NCBI GenBank assembly: GCA_027257055.1
Contig: JAPVLO010000054.1
Location: forward strand, 5,332,001 to 5,396,000
DNA: 64,000 nt
Origin: Cephalopachus bancanus
Lineage: Eukaryota; Chordata; Mammalia; Primates; Tarsiidae
Direction of reading: 5' to 3'
Shown: positions 44,291 through 56,739 of the stretch, one piece after another
How positions within the stretch are numbered: the first letter of the stretch is position 1
Layout: each line of letters opens with the position of its first letter
Notes under the pieces: generated by a model
What the model was told of the DNA's origin: nothing
What the model saw: only the letters and a program-made list of their open reading frames with translations
Databases searched by the model: none
Position numbers and translations under genes: made by a program

Positions 44291-46059
44291 TCAAGGCAAA
44301 TAGGAAGTGGCTTTAATATTAAGATTTAAGTGTTACAGCACTTTTAGAATTTGTCTAGCAAGTTTTTATTCTTGTCTAAAACATATGGAGAACCAGAGAA
44401 AGCTCCTGAAAACGGAGTAGCTTCATTAGCTGCCTTAAACTCAGGCCTGGCCTCTTCTGAATCTGTATGATCATGGAGATTCATACAGAAATAATTTCAT
44501 AGTCTTCCAGTTATTATTTTTATAGATAGAATTGTGTAGAGTGTACTCTCACTTTCTACATCACAGAGTGCAGCTAATTAGAAAAAATATATTTCTTCTG
44601 GAGTTGTTGCAAGGTGTATTTGACACAATCCATCTGGAGTGTCAGTTCAGGATGAACTTCACTTGAAACAAGTAGAACTTGGCAAATATCTGTAAGTAAT
44701 GTGTAGTCACCATTTCATATTGAATTTCTGGACTCTATCTTGATCGCTAATAATCAGCCATGATTTTGTAGAAGTGTCCTGAAATGTTTTACTATGTGAC
44801 AGAAAATATATGTTGAAAAATTGAAGCATGAACATTAGTTAAAAATTGGAGTTAATAGCGAGATATAGTTTGTATGATTTGGGTGGGGCTCACCAGGGGT
44901 GGGACTAGAGTTATGTTCAGTTAGTTATTCTCTTATCATTCTAAACATTTTTTAAATTGAAAAGACAGAATCTAAAAGATAGTGGGGAAAATTAGTTACA
45001 CAAGAGTGGATTTTGAGAAGCTTTTTCTCTTTTCTCTGAAAAGTTTTCTCTCTTTTCTCTGAAACTTTTTCAGATTTCTCCCAGGGCTTCAGTAGTTTCA
45101 ATTGTAAAGGAATTGTCAAGGCTTGGTTACTCTCAGCTCTATTTTACTAAACTGAAACTCTTCCTCCAGTTTTTGAAAGTTTCTATAAATTTTTTGCTTC
45201 CAAACTCTTCCAAAGTGGGATCTAGGCATAAAGAAAAAAATCAGGCTAAAATTTTTAAAAAAGAAATTTTGATTAATTAATGATAACTACAGAGGCTACA
45301 TTTAAGTTTTTATCTTTCTAGCAAGTAATCTAAAATATGAATGAACTCCTTCAAGGTCAATTTTTTGACTAAGGTTTATTTAGAATACTAAAGCTTCTAC
45401 ACAGAGAATAGCTAAGCAATTCTGAGCCTGTCATCTACAAAACCAGTAGAGGTTTTGTAGTCTTATACAAAGGATACTTGTATGTGGTATGAAGAAAACA
45501 TCCTATTTTTCTATTTTTTTTTTTTTTTTTTTACGAATCTTCCCTAATGTGTTGTGATTCTACTGAGAAAGTTTCTGATCTTTATGTCAGTAGACCGATG
45601 TTCTAGCTGTATTTTTGAGAGAGGCTTTGCTGTCAATGCATAATAATTTTTAAAAAATGAAACACAACTATCCTTAGATAGTTTATTCACCAAATCAGCA
45701 TTGCCAAGCAATGTAGGTGTTTTATGTCAAGATTTTTCTACTCAAAGTTTTGCATTAAATGAAGCTTTATTATTTTAAAGATGCAAATAATCTTTGAAGT
45801 TTTGAAAAGAAGCATACAAAATAGAAATTCTTCTTTGATGTAACCAGAGTGTACATAATAGATTAAGAAAACAAAACAAATCAGAACCATATACACTGAC
45901 AGAAATCACTAGTTTCAGATAGTTGCATGTTCAACATACATATATAAACATAAATATGAGTATATAAACAGATGTTTGTTTCTCCATAATCTTCTTTAAC
46001 ATTATAAAAGCAGTGTTACCAATTATTAATTACATAGAAACACTTGCTAAATGTACTTA
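44291..46059. other. Unique sequence with a pure T-run
   Basis: No exon recognised. A T19 run at 45514-45532 could be the tail of a reverse-oriented retrocopy lying to its right, but I cannot identify a source gene. The 17-bp motif ctcttttctctgaaa occurs twice at 45026-45064. Confidence 0.4.
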
Positions 46060-46300
46060 TTTTTAACTTATTTTTTTCATTTGTTCAAGCCACAGAAAAA
46101 AGTCGCTCGGAATGAGATCGGGTGAAAAGGGAGGGTGAGGCATGAGGATCATGCTGTTTTTAGTCAAAAACTGCTGAACACTCAGTGTGCTGTGGGCAGA
46201 TTGTTCATGTAAATCACCCATAATGAAATAAGCAAACGCGTTTAAAGAATTAAAAAACAAAACAATTATCTGAGGCCAAACCGAACTTCTCACAACAATG
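46060..46300 (-). pseudogene. Mariner transposase remnant, second copy
   Basis: About 76 codons open on the minus strand. Markers are HEQSAHSTLSVQQFLTKN (matching the DNAPAHTA region, with the catalytic D replaced by H-E) and HPPFSPDLIPSDFFLW, the third catalytic-acid block. It differs from the copy at 14955-15227, so it is another subfamily or a separate insertion. Termini not identified. Confidence 0.75.
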
Positions 46301-46434
46301 CTGGTACACTGATGCTGATGGATTCCTAGAACCTAGAGGGGGGAAGCCTGTATTACAAGGGATCTGTCCTCCAAAAAAAATTCTGGTTTTTTTTTGTCCC
46401 CCTTGTATATATTTATATATATGTATTTATATAA

Positions 46435-46435
<1 letters not shown>

Positions 46436-46466
<31 letters not shown>
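46436..46466. repeat. (GT)n microsatellite
   Basis: About 15 perfect GT units preceded by a TATA-rich stretch. Confidence 0.97.
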
Positions 46467-46468
<2 letters not shown>

Positions 46469-46539
46469 CTCAAGTGCTGTTGTGGCCAAAAATCGATGTA
46501 TCAAATTCAAGGAGCTACAATAGCACTTTCTGCATTGCA

Positions 46540-46890
46540 TTTAACATTTAATCATATGTCTCCTCCACTAGACTGTGAGTCTTTTTACAGAAATTACATG
46601 TTTTCATGTCCTAGTGTCTATCTCAGTACACACTCATGTTCACTGAAGATGGAAGTAAAAGATTACTCACTAGTCCATGGAGACTCAATATATGTGAGAC
46701 AAAAATTTATTTTTCTTTGTGCTATATCACTGACTACTACTGTTTGGAAAAGCTGTTACCTGTCTGTGCCTTAGATAGCTCATAGGTGAGATGGCACATT
46801 AATAATAATTATTTTGCCCTATTATAAATTTTGAATAATGTATGGAACTATGCTTTGTAAACTTTGAATACAGTGTCATATTATTTGAAA
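46540..46890 (+). repeat. L2 then MIR fragments
   Basis: 46560-46660 has the L2-type cctccactagactgtgagtc. 46740-46880 has the MIR-like ctgtctgtgccttagatagc and a degraded end. Both are short and diverged. Confidence 0.5.
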
Positions 46891-49800
46891 ACAATCTCTG
46901 GGTCTAGTTTTATTCTTTACATGGTAAAGATCTCAATGAAGGATAATATATTTTATAACTAATATTTCATAATATACACTTTGCTCTTCATTCTAGTCCT
47001 TTCACTCACTAAGAGTGAGTACTTGGAAAAGAGTCTTCCCTCATTCTAGTGCAGCAGATTTAGAGATGAACGCCCATCACAGGCTTGAAATGTGCCTGTA
47101 TTAAGGCCTCAAGTAATGAAAGTAGATGAATACACAATTATTCTTCTAGAAGAAATTGAATTTAGACTTTATGGCATTGAAATATTTCATTTTACAATGG
47201 ATCCAATTATTCTTAGTGATTTGCTAGAGAGGCCAAAATTTCCCAAAACACTGTTTTTGTTCTCATACATAAGTAGAATTTAGGTTGTTTGTGGAATTAC
47301 TCTAAAGAAATACAGCCAATGCTCTGCAATTTGGATTGATACATGGGGGAAGGGATTGTCTAGATTTATTTTTTAAGATTTAAATAAAAGTCTATTCATA
47401 TATATTAAAATGTACTATGAGTACATTTCAGTAGTATTCAGTAATTATACTAAGTCATATAAAGTATCTGTTACCAAAGTATCTCTAGATGAATAATATA
47501 AAATAAAAGCTTTTATAAAAAGAAGTGAAGGTAGTTAAATTTATCAACAGACTAGAGGTATGTGTTTTTGTAAATTACATTTAAATAAATGTTTGTATAT
47601 TATTAATATACTTTTAAAAATAGCATTTAAGTACATTTTAGCCTAGTCCTCAAATTGGTTTGGATAACTGCATCTACATCTACTAAATATGGAATAGGCT
47701 ATTATAAACATTATCATACCACTATCTTTATCATACCACTATCATACCACATTATCATACCACTATCATTATCATACCACTATCATTCCGCTATCTTTGG
47801 TCTATTAAATGAAATCAACCCACAAAAGTTAATTTTTAGAAGTCACTACTGATATTTGTTTGATTTAAATTTTGAAGGTTATAACTATTAGTCATAGTTA
47901 TAAGGCTGTTATAAATCTCAACAGTGTGAATGCACATGACTTAAGGGTGATTTCATGGTACTGGGGATAAATTATGCATACATTTTTTTAAAAGTTCATG
48001 TATCTACTGCTATTTGGATATTACTGATTAGACTCTGTTCCTTTTAATTTTTCATTTGTGTATGTGCCTTTGGGTATAGCCAGTTCATAGAAGTCTAATC
48101 TACTGATTATAATTCCAGGAAATGACAATGTTAGATTTTTGGCTAAAATTCCAACATTACAAATTATGTATAGCAGAGTCATGTGACAGTGAGAGGAGCT
48201 TGGGATTCATCCTGGGAGCTCTGGAGCTCATTCACTGCAGACCACCACACTCCTGTGATGATCTGTCCTTTACCATAGTGTGTTGCAAACATTCTAGAAC
48301 AGTGTTTGATTTTCCTCCTATATTATAGGTATTTTAATATTTTCTGGAATTGCTATGTATAAAGAAATGTGGTTTTAATTTCTATAACTGATGGGGGGGT
48401 CTCCTTATAAGCCTCATGAGCCTTGACCTGCTGTGTAGGGAGAAAAACTACATTTCAATCCAATCTGGATCTCTAAATTCCATCATTAGAACAGCATTTT
48501 AGGTAACTTGGTCTATAAGATAAGAATTCATTCTTTCAGACATTCTCCCATTTCCATGCTTCTAAAGCCAGCATTTAGGTGGACAAGGGGACTTCATATT
48601 TTCTTGTGCAAATGAAATGAGTTGCTCTTGGCTTTCATTCAGTGCCCTTTTCCTGCACTCTGGACTGATGACCCCTGAAAGGCAATTTGTCCCATTCCAG
48701 TGCATTCAGTTGGCATCTGCTACTTAATACTAAAGGCTTAAGCTGGTGTATTTGCACATATTGGCTTATGTTACTACTAATAAGCAAAGGACACTTTACA
48801 AACAAGAGATACTAATATTTACTATAAGCATATATATTTTTAAAATGTTACAAGTTAAATTCTGTCATATCCATATCATCTTTTTCTGTTATTTGTGGTC
48901 AAGTCAAATTCTTTTTTGACTTGTTCTTATTATGGCATAGTTATATGATTCTAATTTTTTTTAAAAGATTATATTCCACATGTCTTATATGATGTAAAGG
49001 TCCTTTTCAGGACCTTTAACTTAATTTAATCTATTAAATTTGAAGACATTAAGATTAGAGTGAAAAACCCTTTAGCCGTTGCCTTATCTCACACTTTTCC
49101 GTACATACTGTATAAGGCAATTAACTCTGGGCAGTTTTTCTGAACTTCACGAAAGCAGAAAAGTTTTTAGAAAGCAAGAAGAAAAGAAAAATAATTTCAC
49201 GTAAAGATGTAGAGGAAAAAGACAAACGAAAGGGAAAGCAATATATTTATGAGTGACTAGAATTAAACTAAAACTGAATTATTATGCTATCATGTAAGAT
49301 AGTCACATAACAAATCTGGCACATACATTCCCCATTTTCCCTTTACCAAGTTTAAAGAGTGGTTTTGGGTAATATTTACATTTCAAATTCCTTTAGTAGC
49401 TAAGCCTTGTTAAATATTAATAAAAATAAATAATTCACTGCCAATTAAAAAAACACCAACAAGCCTCTCTTCCCCTTACTAATTGGCCAGAGGAACAAAA
49501 CTATTTTATAATGCCTCTGATATCAACCAAAACCAAAATGCCCTGAATTTCACATTTAAGAAATTCAGGTGCCCTATTTTAACTATTAATTTGTCTCCTG
49601 TCATGCATCAAAAATCAATGTTAATGGTTATGTACTTGCCTCTGATTCTCTAAGTCGGAACAATTGTAAAAGCATACTTTGTCCATACTTGAATATTTTT
49701 AAAAACACTGAATGACATGATGCAAAATCCTTCCAATTAGCACTGTGTATAGACACCGGGAAGAAATGTAGAATTGTCAGGAAAGAAAAGCATACTGATA

Positions 49801-50399
49801 CAGGTGTGCTAATGTGGCTTAATCCATATGGTGTAATGGAATGATGTAACGTGGAAGTCAAAACATTTGGATTCTAGTCATTTATGCTACTTAATACTTT
49901 ACCTGTTTGGATTTCTCTTTGTTTCTCTATAAACAGAAGATGGTTCTTCTGTTTTGTGTTAAAGTCCAATAGCAATCCATGGTCCATGGAGACTTCATAA
50001 ATCAATATTCAAGCAAGAAGTTTAATTGTTGAGGGGTTTAGAACTATTTGTCTTTTGAGAAAAGTAGGGTAATTTATTTTGAGAACAAGAAATAGAAAAT
50101 ATGTTTGAAAACAATATGTAAAGGAAAAAAGTTACAAAATTACTTTAAAGTGAATTTTAGTGTCTGTTAATCACTGTTCTTTATGATAATATGAACCAAT
50201 ATATGCAAAGACAACTGTGAATAATGTATATCATACTATTTCTATGCAAATTTTTGTAATAAACCCATCTGTAAGAGTAAATATAAATTTCTATATTACT
50301 CACAAATAAGACATTGAGCATTACCCAGCATCCTTGAAACCTCCCTCATGTTACTTGCCAGTTTATATAGTCACATGAATACATTTTTTGAGTGTTTTC
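46891..50399. other. Long unique region, no gene seen
   Basis: About 3.5 kb without named repeats apart from a minisatellite-like tract at 47709-47793. Less AT-rich patches near 48180-48280 and 48600-48720 hold no splice-bounded frame. Could be intronic or intergenic. Confidence 0.4.
47709..47793. repeat. Short minisatellite of (t)atcataccac(t)
   Basis: Five or six degenerate copies of atcataccac with atct or att spacers. Tandem and same orientation. Confidence 0.85.
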
Positions 50400-51740
50400 A
50401 TATCAATTGAGTCAAAAAATGTACTCTTTTGTGTCTGTATTCTTGGTTCAACAGTATATTTGTATGATTAATTCATACTGTTGCATTTAGCAATAGTTTA
50501 TTCACTTTCATTGTATAATATTTAAGCCAATTTACTTATCCATATTACTCTTAATGGATGTGGATTATTTTCAGGTTTTGACTATTATGAGTAAAGTGGC
50601 TGTGAACATTATTGGATATATCCTTTGGGACACATATGCATTCAGTCTCTGGGGTGCCATGCTGGGTTGTGGAACTTATGAACATCTTCAGCTTTAGTAG
50701 ATCACGTCAAATATTTTTTTAAGTGAATATATGCAAACACCACACGTAGATTTGATGATTTGCTAAAGGGACTCAGCATACAGTTATACTCACAGCTGTG
50801 ACTTATCACAGCAGAAGGATACAAGAAAAAATCAGCAAATGGAAAAGGTGCCTAGGGCAAAATCCAAAGGAAATCAGACGCAAGCTTCCAAGAGTCCTCT
50901 CATAGTGGAGTCACTCAGGATATGCTTAATTCCTCAATAACAAGTTATGAGAATATGTGTAAAATATTTTCTCTCAGAGAAGCTCAATAGTGACGCAGTG
51001 CCCACCGTTTCTAATAGGGTCTGGGAGTATTGGTACCCTCTGCCTGGCACACACCAAATTCTGTACTCCCAGAAGAAAGCAAATGTACTGCATAAACCAC
51101 AGTATTTATGTACATTGTGTAGGCAGAATGAGCCACTGTTTTCAGTGAGAAAATGGTGAGAACCCTTCTCAAATTCACATCACCTAAAGCCAGCCAAATG
51201 CCAAACTCACAACTAAAACTATATAAAGAAGGTCTGCTATATTAACTCTTCTCTGAGTAGTACCAATTTCTGCCTCTATCAATAGTGAAGAATTCTAATT
51301 GCTCCATATCCTTACTAACATTTTGTATTGTCTGCCTGTATCTATTCTGATAGGTATGTGTATAGGTTTTTCATTGTGATTTTATTGTATGTTTTGCTCA
51401 TGACAAATGGTATTGAACTTTTATTGGAAATGTAAATATATATTTTTGTGACATGCTTGTTCAAATATTTTGCCCAGTTTTAAATTGGACCTTCTATCTT
51501 TATCTTATTGATTTAATTGAGTCATTACATATGATACAAATCATTTGTCAGATTCCTTTTATTGCAAGATCTTCTATTCTGTAATTAGCTCTTTCATTCT
51601 GCTAATGATGCCATTTGATTAGCAGAAAATTTCATTTTTAATGAAATTAAACTCGGCTATTTTTTCCTTATGTATAGTCCTTGTGTCATGTTTAAGATAT
51701 TTTTGCTTTATGAAGATTTTTTTTTTAGGCTTTTCTCTAA
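50400..51740 (-). mobile_element. Old L1M, interrupted
   Basis: Left part (about 50400-50690) is antisense L1 3' sequence (ggatgtggattattttcagg, aagtggctgtgaacattattgg). Right part (51240-51740) continues with ORF2 (gctccatatccttactaac, caaatattttgcccag). The sequence between them is a different repeat. Confidence 0.65.
50690..51230. repeat. LTR-like ancient repeat inside L1M
   Basis: Contains gatttgctaaagggactcag, acagctgtgacttatcacag, agtcctctcatagtggagtc and ctctgcctggcacacaccaa, which I know as a mammalian LTR-like repeat but cannot name. An open frame of 70 codons inside it is not considered coding. Confidence 0.5.
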
Positions 51741-52117
51741 AACATGTATTCTTAATGAAGGTGATACTGCACCAAATGAAAAGATTAATTATTGAGTGGA
51801 GATTAAAATATTGTCTGACATAAGTTTATGATCTTTCAAAAAGCCACATACATACAACTTATCTGTAGTATTTAAGTTATATTAGGAAGGGTGACTAGAA
51901 AAAAAAAACCGAAAAAAGTGACAATCATTAAAAAGTTTGCAAAACATTGCTTTAAATATTTTATTGCTTTATCTTTTTCATTTAAGTCTTTGATCTCTGT
52001 GGTACAAATCCAGTAGTGCTTATTGAAAAGTCCATTGTAAAAAAAAAAAAAAGAAAGAAAAGTCCATTGCTTTGTCCCAGCATTTGCAATGGCACTTTTG
52101 TTGTGAACCAGGTGACC
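51741..52117. other. AT-rich sequence, nothing recognised
   Basis: Contains an A14 run at 52039-52052. No gene seen. Confidence 0.35.
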
Positions 52118-54470
52118 ACACATATCAGTCTTCTATTGTTATGTAATAACCACAAACTTAACAGCTTAAAACACACATTTACCATCTCACAGCTTCCATG
52201 TGTCAGGAGTCTTGGCATCACTCAGCTGGCTTCTCTGCTCAGGGTCTCAGCAGACTACATTCAAGATATCAGTCATGGTTGGGGTCTCATTTAAGGCTTA
52301 GAGTCCTCTTCCAATTTCATGCGGTTTTTGACAGAATCCATTTCCTTGTAGTTGTAGAGCTCATGGCAACTTGCTCCTTCAAAACTGGCAGGAAAGTATC
52401 TCCAAGTTAGGAAAGGCCTAAGCTGTCTTTTCACCTAATTAGGTTAGGTGACCCGATCCAGGATAATTATTACTTTAATTAACAGAGAGTCAACTAATTA
52501 GAGATCTTCATTATATCTGGAAAATCTCTTTACCTGTGTCTTATAATGAGACATAATCATGGGGGTGATATCTCATCATAGTTATAGTTCCTACCATTCT
52601 CAAGAAGAAAAGATTATACTGGGAGTGTACAGTAAGGAACAGTAATCTTGAATCTAAATTAGAATTTTGCCTACTACATTTCTCTTCTCACCATGGCCCC
52701 AATAATTTATATCCCTTCCATGTGCAAAATACATCCACCTCATTCCTATGTCCTTTAATGTCTCAATCGTATTATACAATCATCTCAAAGCCCAAAACTG
52801 CACCACCTAAATCATCTTTAAAAAAGCATGAATTAAGGCTCCTAAGTGTAATCCATTAAAAACAGATACTAGGATACAGTTCCTCTCTATCTGTGGATCC
52901 ACAAAACAGAAGAGATAAGTTATCCTAACCAACAGCTCTAAAATTTAGCTAGCCATGTGGAAGACCCTTGAAGGTTCCAAGACCCGGTCATAATTATCCA
53001 GGGCTCTGATCTTTAGATTCTTGTTTCTACCCTCTCTGAGTCATCCTTCATTTTTTAATGAAAGAGTATGTGTCTTTAGCATGAGTAGTTTTATCAGCCT
53101 GTTTTCTGTCAATAGAATTTTGCAAACCCAAGAACCTCCTTTTACCATGTACTCACTTTGTCCCTTTTAGTTCCAATAAGAGGTGCTTCTGCTAAAACAA
53201 TTTTCTCAAGAACTTTCTGGGTTTTCTGTTGATTTGAATTTACACCATCATATAAAAGTCATACCCACAAATCTTTTTGAGATAATCCCTTGTCTACTTT
53301 GGCTTCTGCTGAGAAGGCTATAGGCTCAATCAGGCCATTAAGGTTTCCAGAGCCCCACCTCCCACCACCTCACCTGCCCGCTTAACTTGAGAAGATCTGG
53401 GAAGCCTTTTGTGTGGCTGAATGTTCTGACATTTTCATCTTTTGGAAGTTCTGGAGAAAGGTTGTACAGTCACACCCACAACTTTTTCTCCAGAGCACAA
53501 TCTCCTGACTGTACATATCTTAAGTTTAACATCTTTTGCCATCTGAAGAGACTGAGAATTTTCAAAATCATCAATTCCTGTTTACTTTTTGTTTACAAGT
53601 TGTTCCCTAAATTTATCTTGATTTCTAACATTTTGTTACAAGCAGCAAGAAGAAACCTTTGACATGTTATTTAGAAATCTTTTAGCTACACATCTAAGTT
53701 CATCGTTTACAAGCTCTTCTTTCCTCATAACTGTAGGACATAGTTTTTCTAAGCTTTCTGCCACTACCTAACAAGGATATTTTCCCCTACTTTCTAATAT
53801 GTTCCTCCTTTCCTTCTGAGGCCTTGCTATCAGCATCTTCCACGTTCAGACTTCTACTAACAGTTTGTTCAAGATGATTTAGACTTTTTTATATTTTGCA
53901 CCTCAAGACACTTCCAACCTCTACTGGCTGCCTAATTCCAAAGTTATTCCCATTTTTAAGCAGTACTCCCTCCACTTCCAAGTACCCAAATCTATATTTG
54001 TTTCTAATTACTGCAAAACAAAGTACCACAACATTCGTAGCTTTAAACAGCATACATTTATTATCACATAGTTTCTATGGGTCAGGATCTCATAAAACTA
54101 CAAAGTGTTGACTAGTGCTAGGGGCTCATCTGAGGCTTGGGGTTCTCTTCCAGGCTAATGCCATTGTTGACAGAATTCATTTTCTTATGGCTGTGAAACT
54201 AGTGTCAGCTTGCTTCTAAAAGACCAATAGATTCCCTCTGAACTTAGGAAGAGCAGCATTCTTTTAGGGGGCTCATCTGATTAGGTCAGGCTCACCAGGG
54301 TAATCTCTTTTTCGATTAACTCAAGTTCAACTGGTTAAGGACCTTAAATACATTTATAGCATTGCCTTACCTTTGCCATAAATTATATCATGATCATGAC
54401 AGTGATGTTTCATGAGGCATTTTAGAATTCTGTCTATTATTATTTTCATAATCTATCATAAATTTTATTC
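52118..54470 (-). mobile_element. MaLR-type LTR element (two LTRs plus internal region)
   Basis: Two diverged direct copies of the same LTR-like sequence at 52118-52690 and 53990-54440 flank about 1.3 kb. Shared landmarks are accacaacattcgtagc/accacaaacttaacagc, catttattatcacatag/catttaccatctcacag, gtcaggatctc/gtcaggagtctt, and a final gaattttgcctactaca-like end. Orientation is reverse. The short internal region suits a MaLR element, which has no env. No viral protein frame is intact, and the family name is from memory. Confidence 0.55.
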
Positions 54471-54715
54471 CTTAGCATTTTTTTTACTCATGCTTTATAA
54501 TTAGCTTGAATAGTCCTGATGTCTTACATAGTTATCTAGTTAGTACTTACTAGAAGTTTTGATTAGTACAGGGCAAGAAGTTGAGAAAAATAAAAAGTAA
54601 ATAGTGTAATCTTCATTTTTTTTACCCTTCAAGTTTGGCATCATTTTATTTTAATATAATTATTGTTTATTCTTATTTACAAGTTTGACAGTTTTTCTGC
54701 TTACTATTTGTCCTA

Positions 54716-55122
54716 TCCATTTTGTGTTGCTATGAGTGATTCATAAAACAAAGAGGCTTATTTAGCTTATGATTCTACAGGCTGTACAAGAATCATGGCA
54801 ACCAGCATCTGCTTTGGCTAAGGGTCACAGGAAGCTTTCAACCACAGTAGAAGGCAAAGGGGGAGCAGGTGGGAGGAAAGAAGCAAGAGAGAGAGGGGAG
54901 GGAGGTACCAGGCTCTTTTTAACAGTCAGTTCTCACAGGGGAGGTGATACTTTCTCAGGAACTGGTAGAGTGAGAATACGCTCATTACCTAGAAAACAGT
55001 ACCAAGTTATTCATGAGGGGCCCGCCCCCATGCCTCAAACACCTTCCTTTACCTCCCACCCAATGCTGTGGATCACATTAAAACCTGAGATTTGGAGGGG
55101 ACAAACATCTAAGCCATGTCAC
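54716..55122 (-). mobile_element. MST-type MaLR LTR, reverse
   Basis: Reads backwards as an MST LTR. Landmarks are ccattttgtgttgctatg, gattctacaggctgtac, aggcaaagggggagcagg, ttattcatgaggggccc, then gagatttggaggggacaaac. Nearly full length; no internal sequence adjoins it. The 141-codon frame across it is a by-product of this composition. Confidence 0.8.
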
Positions 55123-56106
55123 TATTTCTTCTTGTATCCCAGACTTTCTTCTGGGATCATGCCGTTTCTGCCTAAACACAAAACTTCCAACTAGATCTCC
55201 TTGAAGTAGATCTATTTATGGCAAAATTCGTTTTTACTTGCCTGGAAAATGTCTTTATTTCTCCTTCTTTTGTTTTTGAATTCAATTTTTATATTGACAA
55301 AATTGTAATAAGGAGAAATACAAAAATCTCTTATGGGAGGGTGACCCATTAGTTATCATTTACTTTCAAATCTCATCAAGCAATCACATTTGCTAAACTG
55401 CAGCTAAACATTTGGTACATTGCTCCAATGTTTATAATCTAGAACACTTTTCCCTGTTGAATGTTAACAGCATTGCTGTCAAAAATGTGAATTTGAATAT
55501 TTGCAATATTCCTTCATACTTGAAATGCTTTTCCCATAATTATTGCAGGCATGAGAAAAACATTTAGAAAGTTTATAATATGCTTGTTAACATTTGTCTA
55601 TTCCCAAAGCCATTTATTAGAAATATAAATTTTCTCCTTTTTCAAACTAGCTTTGTTTATGAGGCAGTAAACATGCCCATGTCCTCCATTGTTTTTTATG
55701 TACCTCCATTAATTTACATGCATCATTAATTCACCACACAGCTGTGCAAGTCTTCTGGAACATTAATTTAATTATCACTGAGCTGAAAATAATTTGCCTG
55801 TGCTGTAGAGATAGAAATCACTGTTCCAGATCTGTGTATCACTTTGCTTACACCAGTAGAAGGTTTTCACTAAAATAAGTATCTATGATGCTCTGACTGT
55901 TTACATTTTTTACAAATGTAGAGATACTGTAGTTTTGCATGTTCAGTCAAAAGAATATGGCATTTGCTGCTTCAAATCAGAAAAAAAAGCTTGTTGAACT
56001 TAAACTTCACAATTGTAGAGCCCACTGCTATTCGTTCTCAGTAAAAACTGTCTCTTCCTGACATTGGCATTCAAATCTTAAATCTTGTGGATAATTGTTA
56101 AAATTT
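55123..56106. other. Unique sequence, no gene seen
   Basis: No repeat recognised. 55650-55850 has several ATTA/TAAT homeodomain-type motifs and might be a conserved non-coding element, but that cannot be judged without alignments. Confidence 0.35.
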
Positions 56107-56184
56107 ATTTTATTTTAAAGATGTGGGGTACAATTCAGGATTAGGCATGCAAGTGATCATATACAAGTAAAATTTGGGCCTCCC

Positions 56185-56529
56185 AGCCAAGCTCGGTGGC
56201 TCAGCCTGTAATCCTGTGCCTTGGGAGGCTGAGGTGAGTGGATTGCCTGAGCCCGCGGGTTTGAGACCCGCCTGGGCAACTTGGTGAGACCTCATCTCTA
56301 CAATAAATAAAAAAAAAACACTAGCCGGGCATGGTAGCGCGCGCCTGTAGTTCCAGCTACTCGGAAGGCTGAGGCGGAAGGATCGCCGGAGCCCAGCAGG
56401 TAGAGGCTGCAGTGGTTGGGAGTGGCCACTGCACTCCAGTCTGGGCAACAGAGTGGGACTCCAACTCAAAAACAAACAAACAAACAAACAAACAAACAAA
56501 ACCCAAACAACAACAACAACAACAACAAC
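56185..56529 (+). mobile_element. Alu in L1-5 3' UTR
   Basis: Full-length Alu with a tail that became (CAAA)n then (CAA)n at 56468-56531. Perfect 16-bp TSD (aaaatttgggcctccc at 56169-56184 and 56530-56545), which is L1 3' UTR sequence, so the Alu came later. Short A box present. Confidence 0.95.
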
Positions 56530-56739
56530 AAAATTTGGGCCTCCCTTTGGTCCCCTCTTTGCCTGGTTTGAGATCAGGTACCGTTATTAATGCTATGTGC
56601 CCCCCCTCTCCTGGTGGTTTCTGCTACTGCCAATACCTTTCCTACAGTATTACAATAAATGTTCAGAGTCTGCTTATGAGTGTGGAAATGTGGTGCTCAG
56701 TTCTTTGTTTCTATGATAAATCACTGAGTAGTAGAGACT

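Noticed and set aside
46394..46774. 126-codon plus-strand frame
   Set aside because: Starts in a (TA)/(GT) microsatellite and runs over L2 remains; no splice or conservation signal.
53387..53662. 91-codon plus-strand frame
   Set aside because: Lies inside the MaLR-like interior on the opposite strand; no splice sites or recognisable domain.
54769..55194. 141-codon plus-strand frame
   Set aside because: Lies across a reverse MST-type LTR.
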